A stretch of DNA of 64,000 nucleotides from Ophiosphaerella korrae (Eukaryota; Ascomycota; Dothideomycetes; Pleosporales; Phaeosphaeriaceae): assembly GCA_028456385.1 (NCBI GenBank), contig JALNQF010000050.1, forward strand, positions 1-64,000, in the 5' to 3' direction. The translations under genes and the position numbers were made by a program. Under the pieces are notes generated by a model that searched no databases, was not told the origin of the DNA, and saw only the letters and a list, made by a program, of their open reading frames with translations. Shown piece after piece: positions 47,866 to 58,204 of the stretch (position 1 is its first letter; the number at the start of each line of letters is the position of its first letter).

Positions 47866-50156
47866 GTGGGTTCTATCGTCCCGGTAAGAAACTCCAGCAC
47901 CAAAAGATGTATGAGCTTAACTATGTTACCTGGTGCAATTTCTATTAGAGCTCCAGACATTTTGATTAGCGTTGATTCGAATTCTGGCAAGTAGCTCCGA
48001 TTCGTTACTGGCTTTCTAGTCTCAACCGCTAGAGCAGTACGCAATTTGCTGATTTGTAATGGCCGTTGTGACATACTTATTGAAAAAATCTTTGCGCATT
48101 TCTCTACAGCCTGCCGTCTGTGCACTGGCTTTGTATCCTTTTTAGTATACGGAAGTAGAGAGCGTTCAAATCATCGAAGGTGTTTAACTTAGCAATTGTA
48201 TCGCCGCGATCCTGAGGACTCAGAAAATCTGATTTCAGATACCTAATCATGAGAGTTGCTTATATAGACATGGATCGCGCTCGTGAATAGATTCCAGCGA
48301 CGGTATCTTGCAATAAGTTTTCCTCACCTAATTTGCCCGCTGTGATGAGAATTTGTATTTCTGCTCGTGTGTAGGACTTGATATCAAGGCTGTTGTCCTT
48401 GTCTCGTAATCGCATAGTGTTCGTCGCAAAATCTTCGAAGAGACCACTAATTCTGGCGGTGGGTCTGCAGCTCAGTAGTATTTGGCAGCTGGTTCGCAAG
48501 ACTGATTTGTCTAAGCGTTGAAGGAAATCTCTATAATTAGAACATTCATTGACGCTATCAAAGATTATGATCGTGTTCGGCCACTAGTATAGGTACAGTT
48601 TCAGCAGACTTTGGGCCTCTGTATTAGTTGCTGTATTTTGACTAGAATGTTTTTTGAACCTCAAGAAAAGTGTGGAATCTATCGTACTACAGTCTCCTTG
48701 GTGGATGTGAAGCAACTGCGCTGTTACAGCACGAAATGCAGAGCTTCGAGTTGCCTTATATTGGACCTGCTTATCGAAAAAATGGAACACAGTTAATGCC
48801 TTTTGTTGACTTTGTCGCTTAGAGTTCAATTAACTATGTGTATTGTTTTTAGCATTCTTGTAAGTGCATTCCTCGATTACTGTTGCAGCAATTATGGTTT
48901 TGCCGTAACTAGGCTTTACTGGAAAATTTTTAGATCACAACTTCTGTGACAAGTAAAAATGGATGCGGTTTTTCACTTACCCTGCAGCGCTAGTACACTT
49001 CCAGAGCTAGAAATAGTACTAAATGTGGAGAGCTTGGTAACAGTAGGTGAAAGCCTAAATAGCCATTGCCGGTATTCGCTGCAGTGTAAGAACCAGGATG
49101 CCGTGCCTGTGTGTCGTTTGGATAGTGACGTCTCATAAGCTATCTGCTACTCCAAAGGTCCTAGCCAAGCTTTAAGATTAATTAACTTCGATTCTTTGCC
49201 TAAGTCAGCAACTTGAAATTCAGAGATATAGTTAAAACATACGCGCGATACTTTCTGCTACCACTGAAAACCCATCCTGTTGATGTAGTGTACTTTGCTT
49301 CATCTCTGTTAGCTCTTGTTCGATGATGTCGGATTTTCAATAATTTTCTTCGTGCATACCATGCCAAGCTCTAATTGTAGTAACATTTTGTGGCGCTGTA
49401 TGCGTGATAATATCTTACAAATGTGTGCATCGAACGGTTTCCAAAGGATTGTTGCCGTGGTTTTGAGCTTGTGGCGTAGTTTAATATTTTGTTAATTGAT
49501 GCGCATTTTGAACCTAATCTTTGAATATATCTACTCTTTCCTTGTAGAAGGCCTTGAACCTGTTGACAGAACTCTATGAGATATGTATAAACACGAGAAA
49601 GTGCTGTGAGCAAACGAGGATTCGTCGCGCTATCTTTTCTATTGCCTCTCTCTCTTGCACCTTGTAGTATCTGCGTATAGATCCCAAATATTCTCAGCTC
49701 GTCAGATATGGAATAAAGTACTTCCGAAAGCCTCTCTAGGAACGAGTAGTGATGTCGGTTGAGCTATAGGTCGTCAGCATGCCGGTGTTATCCTAGGATA
49801 TTGATAGATACCCGGAAAATGAGTAGGATCGATCCTTAGATCCAGCCAGCTATTCGGGGATTGGACTGAACAAACGTGCTGATAATTAGGAAGTAGGCTT
49901 CTAAAGCTTCCGAAAGAGTCTTTACGGCACCACAAAAGCGGTCTACTGGTCCATATCTGTAGGCTTTCTGATAAATGCTCTCTTCTTCAGCGTACTTTGT
50001 TATTTCATCTACACTCTTGAAATTGGCAAATAATTTCTTATCCTCTTCTCCTATACTATTTTTAAAAGTCTGTATTGCACTGCAGAGAACTTCCGCAATG
50101 CTATAAGAAAGGAGGTCAGTTGAGAGAATAAGGCTGAAAATCTGGGAGTCGCTCAC
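47866..50156 (-). pseudogene. NACHT-type NTPase (NLR-like), heavily degenerate
   Basis: In order on the minus strand: an N-terminal helical region (about 50156-49836, FKSVDEITKYAEEESIYQKA...ALEAYFLIISTFVQSN), a middle part (about 49613), a P-loop region near 48900 reading PVKPSYGKTIIAATVIEE with the Lys-Thr of Walker A, FHFFDKQVQYKATRSSAF (sensor region), a Walker-B strand IIIFDSVNEC (about 48570), SCQILLSCRPTARI, and a winged-helix stretch QRPLQISKLRTALAVETRKP. These are the NACHT elements of fungal NLR-like proteins, which act in non-self recognition and regulated cell death. Several shifts and stops separate the pieces. No C-terminal repeat domain was found. Confidence 0.75.
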
Positions 50157-50860
50157 GCAGTGGGCATTATTTACTAATACAAGCGTAGATAGGGCTTTAT
50201 AGCAGGTGTTTTGTGTTGGAAGGAGAGCGTGTTATGCATGATTATAGGTAGACGAGCTAGGGCTAAATGTATGCTGCGTCATAATATTCCTTGCTGTTGC
50301 CTGAGAAGCTAAGTTACTGCTTGTGCTAGAGACTAAGGGTTGTCAGTTGAGAATGCCTACTGGGTCGATGAATATCGACTTGCTGATGAAGCCTGCTAGG
50401 TCTGTAATGGTCCTCGCTAGTTACTACTTGGGGAATTGCTCTTTGTATACGGAGCAGCAGTCAAATAATTCTCTAGCGAAATGCGTGATTACCTGACCCC
50501 GTAACTCTAACAACCTAGTAATAAGTTCTCGCTAAACACTAGTGTGCGGGGCATTAGCGGCCCAAGCTTCTCGAAACGTCAATCGTGTGCGCGCCACTAG
50601 CTTTGGTGCTTGTTATTGTCGTTCAGATCTCGACAGTCATGACAACAAGTGGTATTGGCCGATTAACCTCGCGCTTTTTTGCCTCAGATCCTCCGTTCGC
50701 CTCTCAATCCGAACATCTTGGTCAACCACCGTACCAACCTTTAGTATGCGGAAAGGGTGAACAATCCTTTGCTATGCCTATTGACTACTGTTCGCCGACC
50801 GATATCTGTTTAACGAAGAGCTGCGGTTGAAGGAACCCTATTAGTACCGCATACATTCTG
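50157..50860. other. Intergenic, possible 5' remains of the APH-like gene
   Basis: There is no clear feature in the left half. From about 50530 the plus strand has open stretches that might be the lost N-terminus of the phosphotransferase-like gene, but no motif supports this. Confidence 0.3.
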
Positions 50861-51571
50861 ATGGAAAAGGTTACTGGGGTCTACCTTGTATCCAAATGGG
50901 AGCACTTGGAAGATCTTGAGATACGACGACTTGCATACAGTTTTGTTGGACTTGAGGAGAAACTTTTCAAGCTTCATTTCGACGCTACCGGTAGCCTGTA
51001 CTTCAAGAAGGACATCGCACCTAGCTTACAGGCTCTACTGTACACAGAAGAACAAGCTCCAGAAGCAAATCAGTTTTGCGCCGGACCCATTACCGTACCG
51101 CTGATGTCTCCGCTTCTATGGGTACCGCGTGCTCAACGGCCATTTCAACACATCGCACATCGCGACCCTACGCGACCCCTTCTGCTTCGCCGCTAGCTGC
51201 TCGTCGATAGGGTGGGTCGGGAATGGGAAGGCAACCTCGTCACACCCAAAGGTGCTATCATCCGCATGGCGCAATTCTGGGCGCACTTGCCTGACGTCGA
51301 GGGCATTGCGTGCCCGGTACGGTTTGAGCAGTTTGAATTGGATAAATTTGCTGAGACGGAAGATGACTGGCTGGTGATGAACGTTGCGGTGGAGCTGTGG
51401 CGGAGAGGAGTATATAATATAACTGAGGGATAGGCTCGGAACAAGGATTGCAACGAAAAGCAGAGGTTTGAGGAGCTGAAGGAGGAGATTCAGATGCAGT
51501 GTGAAGGGGATGAGGAGGATGTTCGAGCGTTTGGGGCTGGTTGGCCGCTTCGTGACCGTAAGGTTGATTAG
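50861..51571 (+). pseudogene. Aminoglycoside-phosphotransferase-like kinase, core deleted
   Basis: RNPISTAYILMEKVTGVYLV, EIRRLAYSFVGLEEKLFKLH and FDATGSLYFKKD, then the NQFCAGPIT block, match the N-lobe and linker of the fungal APH-like family. After a frame change at about 51190 the C-terminal helices follow: RMAQFWAHLPDVEGIACPVR, EDDWLVMNVAVELWRRGVYN, a TAG at 51431, then EKQRFEELKEEIQMQCEG. The catalytic HxDxxxxN loop and the Mg-binding IDW segment that should lie between are missing, so about 150 residues have been deleted. It is certainly inactive. The original substrate is unknown. Confidence 0.65.
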
Positions 51572-52223
51572 TGTGTAATGTACGCTCGACAGTCGTCTCA
51601 AGAAGCTTTTGAATCTGACTACGTCCTATGGCCACTGTGGATCATGAATTCATCGATGTCGTGTGATGCCACAATTCTGTCTTTCTCTATGCGACCGCCG
51701 CCATACACCACATCTACAATCACACTCGAACGCATCACGCCCAGATAAACTATGGTCCAGACAAACACATAAGAACAGCGTGCGTGCCGTCGAAGGAAGT
51801 CAGGTATCAATGCCAGCTTTACTATACCCAATTACCAAACAGCCATCTCATCCCATCGCGAACAGAGCCTTTTCGGCGAGATCACGTCAACAACTGTCAA
51901 CTAAGTGACCCCAGACACAACAGCCTAAAGCTATCTAGGCTGCCCGAGGTCTTTATCTGGGTATCCATATACACAGCGGTAGCAATTGAGGATATCTAGA
52001 TCAATAAATGTACAATATATTATTTGTTGTATACATCTAGCATTAACAAAAGGTGCGTAACTTTCAACGCAGCGATTGTATCGCGCGGCATCTGAAAATC
52101 TATACATCTTCTACTTGAACTAACAAGGCCATTGTCCCTTCCTCCGCAGCGCCTCCAAATCCGTCATCTGCTAGCCATCAGGGCAAGGAAAAATGGGGAT
52201 ACATATCGTGAATATTGGCTGGG
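51572..52223. other. Intergenic 0.65 kb
   Basis: Nothing is supported in this stretch. Confidence 0.4.
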
Positions 52224-52655
52224 TCACCAAGCCTTCTCCGTGACCCAGTGGAACTCTAGCTCGAGTTGAGTCTTGTCGTCTGACATGCGTACGGGTCGTA
52301 GAGCGAAGGCACCTTCAGAATGAAAGCAATGTGAGATAGAAGTAAAGGTTAGCATGTTCTTGACCATCTCGGTGGCCTTTGGTCCATTATCGTCCCTGTC
52401 ATCTCGAAATAACTTGGCATACCAAGTATCAGCCCTGTCCTCGGGCCAGAATAACTGTAGAATGCCACAAAAGCCTCTCACTCGAAGGTAAGAGTTGCCG
52501 CTAGGCGTTGGAGAGGTGAGGATGGTAAATGGTTGGGGAAGGCTGCAGCGCATTTGCTCGATGCTGGTGTTGTGTCCGTTTGCGCCATGTTTCTTGCCAC
52601 TGGATGCTGTTTCCAAAGTACTTACACAACGATTCGATCGTTGTTGCATCATCAA
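52224..52655 (-). pseudogene. Fungal HNH-nuclease-like protein, C-terminal remnant
   Basis: The ORF contains NRCVSTLETASSGKKHGANG, then FWPEDRADTWYAKLFRDDRD, NMLTFTSISHCFHSEGAFAL and RPVRMSDDKTQLELEFHW. The FWPED...NLxTLxxxxHxxWxxGxFALxPI pattern is the C-terminal half of a large fungal family with an N-terminal RDxxRCVVTG...HIxPF HNH motif. Here RCV remains, but the DVAHIxPF segment is gone and the frame upstream is broken. The likely extent upstream is to about 53.0 kb, without readable motifs. Confidence 0.5.
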
Positions 52656-53497
52656 ATCGTATGAGTGGATCCATTTTGGCCCATTGTTCTACGTTTCCAT
52701 CTTGCGGCATCGCTACGGATAGGAATTTCGAGGTTGCAATGATCCCCTTACCATTGTTTTCGACTTCAGAGAGACCCCATGATCACCCTTTCGGTGTGGC
52801 ATGGATGCGCGTCGAGCCGAAAGGCATTGGTATGGTCTCAAAGCCACACTGGAGGATGCCAAATCTTTTGCTGAATTGATTCTCGCATTGATTCTCGCTC
52901 AATATCGGCGATACGATTTCCACTTGATCTATCGGGCAAGAGTGATCAGCCAAATAGGGTTCAAAGGTTCAAAGCTCTCGAAAATGCTTGCATGTCTTCA
53001 TATTGGCACGGACGCTTCGATCCTCGATCACCGAAGGATCATCTTCAATTTACCATTGAGGGTTGCTAACTGTCTTCGATGAATTTGTGTATTGTGATTC
53101 GATCATCATCTTGAAGTGGATGTCGGGATTCACCTTATGGCTATCATTGCCATCATCAAAAGGGGGGTGTCAATCGTGTGGATTTGGGGTTTAGACAAGG
53201 CACCTTGCACTAGGTAACGTTAGCTAGGATCATGCTGAAAACGTGGTGGCACTTAGCTACCTTGTAAAGTTTGGTGGTTGTTGCGAATGAGTGTGGTCTA
53301 TCAAAGAGTCAACGAAGTGGAGAATGGGAATCGGGATCTGACAACTGGTGCAGGTGGAAAAAAAAGTAGAAGTTTAAAGTAGAGGAAACTGATGGTTGAT
53401 TAAGCTACTACGCTGAGCTGCTTAGATTGTATCTACGCTAGTCTCAACTAACACGTAAACAATTGAGATTATCACTTCCTCTAAGTCACCCCCTACG
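52656..53497. other. Region between HNH remnant and helicase pseudogene
   Basis: No confident feature. It may hold the unreadable N-terminus of the HNH-like gene. Confidence 0.35.
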
Positions 53498-55145
53498 TCA
53501 GAAGCTAGGCTCACTAGTGCAAGTGATAGCGATACTCACAGCAGTCGCAGCACAAGGCAGCAACCTGGGGCAGTCGAAATGGAAGCCTTCCTCGCCAACT
53601 TCACCAATCGTCATGCGCATTAGTGCTGCTGAATCCATACTTGCCGTCAATGCCGGTACAGCATGGAAAAGGCTCTTGAGCAGCGTATTCGAGTTCCACG
53701 AGTTGTCGTCGAAAAGCTCCACAATAAGCACCCGTCGATCTTGACCAATCCGCACCAGACGCCCAATCGCCTGCACGAACACCGTCATCGATACACATGG
53801 CCCCGTCATAATCATCCGTGCGCAAAAGTCTTGCAGGTTGAGCCCAGTGTTTTGGTTGATACTGAGAATGATAATATCAATATCAAACTCATACGCCATC
53901 TTGTTCCTCTCTGAAGCCCACCTTGCTGGTGCCCGGCAAAAGTTTGCTAATGTCTTGGCCTTCTCTTCAGGTGCGTATTTTGCTAGTAGAGCCTTGGACC
54001 GCATCCCACAAAGGTTAAGCAAGCAGTTGATGATCTGCTGCTCAAACGGATTCTGGCTGAAAACCACCACCTTCTCTCCCTCAACCAGAACCTATTGTTT
54101 GATCATTGCCAGTAGTGTGTGAATCCGCTCCGAGTGTGCTGCAAATTTCTCCACAAACACCATGTTGTTGTCTTCTACGTCCGCAGGTAGCTCATCCGGC
54201 AACAGCTCTGCATCGTGTCGCTTGATGTCTTTCATAATCGTCCGTAGTACCGCCCTGTATTTCCCACGATCATGCAGAGCATACAGCTGCTCTAGCATCT
54301 TGTTGTCTTTGACTTGGTGGAACGACCTGGCTGCTGCAAGTATGTAGCAGAAGCATGCCAGGCTGAGCAACCGAGAGTATTGCCCATTCAGTCTCATAAC
54401 ACCAGATTTGGCATCATGCGTGTATAGCTTTGACAGAAATGGCTCAACCAGCTCATCGTACTTCTTCCTTACTTCCTCACTGTTGCTAATGCAGAGTCGG
54501 TGCACACTGTGCTTTGGCAGCAGGCTGCCCACAACATGTGTGCCACCTTCAGGGTGTGTAGCACACTCAGAGTCGTGCTTTCGCTTCGTCATCACTTCAT
54601 CCCACACAATCTTCAAAATCCGCCCTTGCTCCACTCCTTGTTTCTGATGGCCGATCCACTTCTGGAATGCAGATGCCGTAATGCAGTATAGTCGAGTTTC
54701 CAATAGAGCGTCATCGTCGTAAACATTGATACTTGGGTTCGATGCAACAAATGTTGCTGCCAAATAGTCCACATCTGGGTTATGCAGCAGTTTCAATTGT
54801 GTCCTGAACGCATCAGTGCGCTAAGGCACTGGTGTTGCCGACATCAACCCATAAAACACAGCCTGCGCCTTATCATTCGCAAAAAACACTTGCGTCCTGT
54901 CTCCTTGTAAAATTTGGCACTCATCCAAAACCATGTAAAGCACAAGCCCTTGGAGCGAAAAAGGGCATGAGATCACCATGCCAGTTGACACAATATACTC
55001 CATCTGGTCATCCTGCTTCTCATAATCAATCACCTGGTTCTGCTCAGCCCACTCACGCACTTTCCTGGCTCCATGGCGGGACATGAACGTCTGATATGTC
55101 GTGACAAGAATCACATGGCCCGTGCCACACCCACACACCTGGACT
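53498..55145 (-). pseudogene. SNF2/DEAD-like helicase, two in-frame stops, 5' truncated
   Basis: One frame runs from about 55145 to the stop at 53498, broken only by TAG at 54823-54821 and TAG at 54094-54092. Motifs in order: TGHVILVTTYQTFMSR, the Walker-B-like VLDECQIL (DECQ instead of DEAH), GLMSATPVP (motif III, SAT), a long insert (about 240 residues), KVVVFSQNPFEQQIINCLLN and ALLAKYAPEEKAKTLANF (C-lobe start), IIILSINQNTGLNLQDFCAR (motif V), and FVQAIGRLVRIGQDRRVLIV (motif VI, QxxGRxxRxGQ). This is a Snf2-type ATPase. The N-terminal Walker A part is missing because an LTR-like segment lies at 55146-55426. Both stops are consistent with single transitions. Confidence 0.75.
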
Positions 55146-55426
55146 AGGCTTCTATGAGCCCATATATCTCCCGATAATGTCCATAACAGTGTATGCCGAA
55201 AGTGTGAGGCCAGGCTCTGTGCCACCAGACCAAACGTGACCCCAAAAGAGGTACAGTATGCCGAATAGGCATACTGGGCACAGAATAGTATATATATGTA
55301 CTGGGGATACTCGTAGCAGGCCCGGGGCCGGCCCATGGCCGGCCGAGGGTTGCATGAAAGTACCCGTGACAGAAAGCAAATGATACAGGAACAAGGGAAA
55401 AGTCCCAATAGCGATCCTGGCTAACA
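55146..55426 (-). repeat. LTR-like insertion at the helicase 5' end
   Basis: On the minus strand the segment starts TGTTAGCCAGGATCGC, has a TATA-type ACATATATATACTATTC, a palindromic GGCCGGCCATGGGCCGGCC, and runs to about 55146 where helicase coding begins. The TGTTAG start suggests an LTR end, but no matching TAACA end was seen, so the opposite edge is unclear. It has no similarity to the two LTR families at the left of the window. Confidence 0.4.
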
Positions 55427-55879
55427 TATCGTGCTTTTATTTCTAAACTTTCGTACATGAATTTATTTGCACTGATCGAATTGTGGTGTTGTAGAATAAG
55501 CACGTGATCAGAGGTAGGTTAGGCAATCATGCGCTCTGTGGGAGGCCCAAAGAGAGATCGGTTGGAGCCGACAGATGCCGACAGATGCCGACGGCGGCCT
55601 TGGAACTCGTCATGTAGTACTCAATAAAATTACTCTAGCTTCTCCCATCGATTGTAGCCCAGATGTGTCCACCACTCTGAGTATTTCAGTATCTTACAGT
55701 ATCAATAAAATTCATACGCAGGATAAAAAATGAATTGCCGTGAAGATTTAGGTACAATAGAATATAGTATATGGGGTGGGATATAGAACCTTGGAACTGA
55801 CCATGACTAGCCTACACTGGACGAATCTCGAGGCTAAGTATTCCCGAGTACCACGGTAGGTTATTAAAAAACAAAGGTA
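55427..55879. other. Intergenic, promoter side of the F-box-like gene
   Basis: Contains a short triplicate GCCGACAGAT/GCCGACGGC (about 55567-55596). Nothing else is seen. Confidence 0.4.
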
Positions 55880-57007
55880 ATGAGTCAAATAGCGAATAAT
55901 ATCAAAGTTTTATTGTCGAACTACATAAGGACTGAAAAGAATTCTAGCAGGCCTGGAGCACTCGAGAAAATATCATTCGAAATGACCTGCCTCAAACCGC
56001 TCATTCAAACTCAGCTGGAGACTCTACTCCCTCTTGACCTCGGTAAAATTAAGTTAACACCAGAAACCTTTGATCTGGGCAATCTCAGAAGCCTCCCGAT
56101 GGAACTCCTCTTCTTGATAATAGAAGAGCTTCCGTTCATATCTTTGATTCACTTCCGGAATACGAATCGGCTCGCGCATTACATCGTAGACACTATGACA
56201 AAGTTTCGTATTATCGTCGAACAGGCACCGCAGGCCATCAGGGGTGTTCTTGCTGTACAAACGAAGGTGCGAGTAAGCCTAAGTAACTTGTTCGGGAAGC
56301 TACGCCAACGGCATTGCGACTGCTGCAGCAAATTAGCCCAGCACTTGTGGCTACCTACGATATCGCGCTTGTGCTTTAGCTGCGCGAGGTGGGGACCAAT
56401 ACCCCTTGAGAGAGAGGAGCTGATCGAGTACTATGGGCTGACAGACGAGGACATTATATCCATACCGTCTTTCCGCTACATACCAGCTACTTTTGTCGCT
56501 GGATACACCCGCAATAGAAATACGTTTCAAGTTATCGGCGACCATACGCTTTACGACTCTAGGGTTGCCGCGCAGATGGCTTCTAACAAAGCAGGTAATT
56601 CAAAGCGACCAGTGGGGATTTGTGTTGAGAGCAGAGAGGTGAACAACTTCATTCATGGCTCGCTTCCGCAACAGGAGCCTATTGTATTTCCTCCCCATCT
56701 TTTCCCGCGACGCGGCCGCCGGAACATGGCTACGATTATTGCACCGTGGATATCTCGTGACGGTCCAACGATGGGAGTTTCCTGCTTCAAGTGCCTATAC
56801 ATGGAAGACAACTATTTATACGCGCCTCCGGACTTTCTCGAACATGTTGAAAGGTGTGGGGTCAAACCGACCGACGATCCTGTGCGGCATTGCCGATATT
56901 CAGGGCCTGTAGAAGACCAATGCTTCCATCGTAGACTACCCCCTAGGCAATGGCGTGAGGAAATACGCAAATATCAATTGGGTGCGCTAGGGAAGGTGTC
57001 TTTTTGA
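55880..57007 (+). CDS. F-box-like protein with Cys-rich (zinc-binding) clusters
   Basis: An intronless ORF of 375 codons with ATG at 55880. Residues about 68-108, LRSLPMELLFLIIEELPFIS followed by LIHFRNTNRLAHYIVD, fit an F-box (LPxELLxxIxxxLP). Two Cys clusters follow, CDCCSK...LCFSCARW (about 148-174) and CFKCLYMEDNY...HVERCGV (about 307-335), and a basic C-terminus. F-box proteins recruit substrates to SCF ubiquitin ligases; the Cys clusters may bind zinc or substrate (inference). No stop or shift is seen. Similar standalone F-box genes are numerous and variable in dothideomycetes. Confidence 0.75.
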   Translation: MSQIANNIKVLLSNYIRTEKNSSRPGALEKISFEMTCLKPLIQTQLETLLPLDLGKIKLTPETFDLGNLRSLPMELLFLIIEELPFISLIHFRNTNRLAHYIVDTMTKFRIIVEQAPQAIRGVLAVQTKVRVSLSNLFGKLRQRHCDCCSKLAQHLWLPTISRLCFSCARWGPIPLEREELIEYYGLTDEDIISIPSFRYIPATFVAGYTRNRNTFQVIGDHTLYDSRVAAQMASNKAGNSKRPVGICVESREVNNFIHGSLPQQEPIVFPPHLFPRRGRRNMATIIAPWISRDGPTMGVSCFKCLYMEDNYLYAPPDFLEHVERCGVKPTDDPVRHCRYSGPVEDQCFHRRLPPRQWREEIRKYQLGALGKVSF

Positions 57008-58204
57008 CTCTTGTAAAACCATTAGTATGAATCTACTCTCTGTCCAATGCGCGTGTTGGTTTTCGCAAATCACGTACCACACGACTCGACTCTTTAATCT
57101 CCTTGCATCTCCACTTCAGTGGCGCTAGCGCTTTAAGTCCATTATCTTACGTTATTGCCGTACAAATAATGGTTTTAGTTTTATTAATGTGAGGGTTGTC
57201 GCGGTTACCCGGGTTGGAAAGCACCTACTGCAACAGGTTGAGGACCTGGCGTAAGGTGTTGGCGAAGAAAAGAGTTATATCAGGTGTGTTTATGTCCAAT
57301 TTGAGAGTAGCGTACCTCTTATATAGGTAGTTCAATCGAGTTGTGTCAACCATCATCAGTGCACCCCATCAGCACCACCACAAGGTGTTTTTGAACACTC
57401 TATCATCCCACGGAATCGCCTTAACCAATACCAAATCCTTTATCGATGATGAAATTTTTGGCTAACTGTCCCGGGCATGTAATGAGTCCGGCTTCTCATC
57501 ACCTATAGCTTTCTTCCTCCGTCCACGGATATGCCCATGCTCGACTATGTACTACATTACTTGTCTTTCGAATTCACTACAAAGACCCTACGGGAACCCA
57601 TTGTCTGCGATCGGAGCATCACAGTCCCTCGAACGTCGTCCACACACGAGAACATGTCAGGAGCGCTGTCATGCGATCCACCCCAATGAGCGGTTGGCCG
57701 AAACGAATTGTACCACTACGCACTACACTATATAGTTACTAGGTATAGTAACTAAACTTACGCTATGACGTACTACAAGCACCCCCATAAGTGGGTTTGT
57801 AGTGCGCCACCGCGTAGTCATTATTTATATGGAGAAAAATCGTTTTTTATAGAAACGCACAGAAGCGGGCTGCAAACTGCAAACCTGGTCATAGGAGGGC
57901 CTTGTGGTGGACAAAGCTTGCCGTGATTACTGTGGCTGATAGCATTAACTACAATAAGATTAGACTGTTTCTGTTGTCTCTTGTTAACAGGATATAGAAT
58001 ACTGAGCTACAGCTAATAGAAGGTTGCCTTCGCTAAGCGCGACAAAGGTTGTGCGGGGTAAGGCGACTCTATGCATATGATGCTACATGGCCTGTTGGAC
58101 AAGTCACCTTGCAGTCGCGCACGTAAGGCAAATGCATCCCTAGCTTCGACTTCAAAAGTGATGCAGCTTGGTCTCTGATTCTTCATCACAAAATTGCAAC
58201 AGCT
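57008..58204. other. Intergenic 1.2 kb with two hairpins
   Basis: No gene is supported. Two inverted repeats at 57733-57801 are listed separately. Confidence 0.45.
57733..57801. repeat. Two adjacent inverted repeats
   Basis: TAGTTACTAGGTATAGTAACTA (57733-57754) is a perfect 8-bp stem with a 6-nt loop. About 20 bp on, TACAAGCACCCCCATAAG continuing TGGGTTTGTA can fold with TACAA/TTGTA and ACCC/GGGT pairs. They may be the core of a small MITE-like element or a chance structure. Confidence 0.4.
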
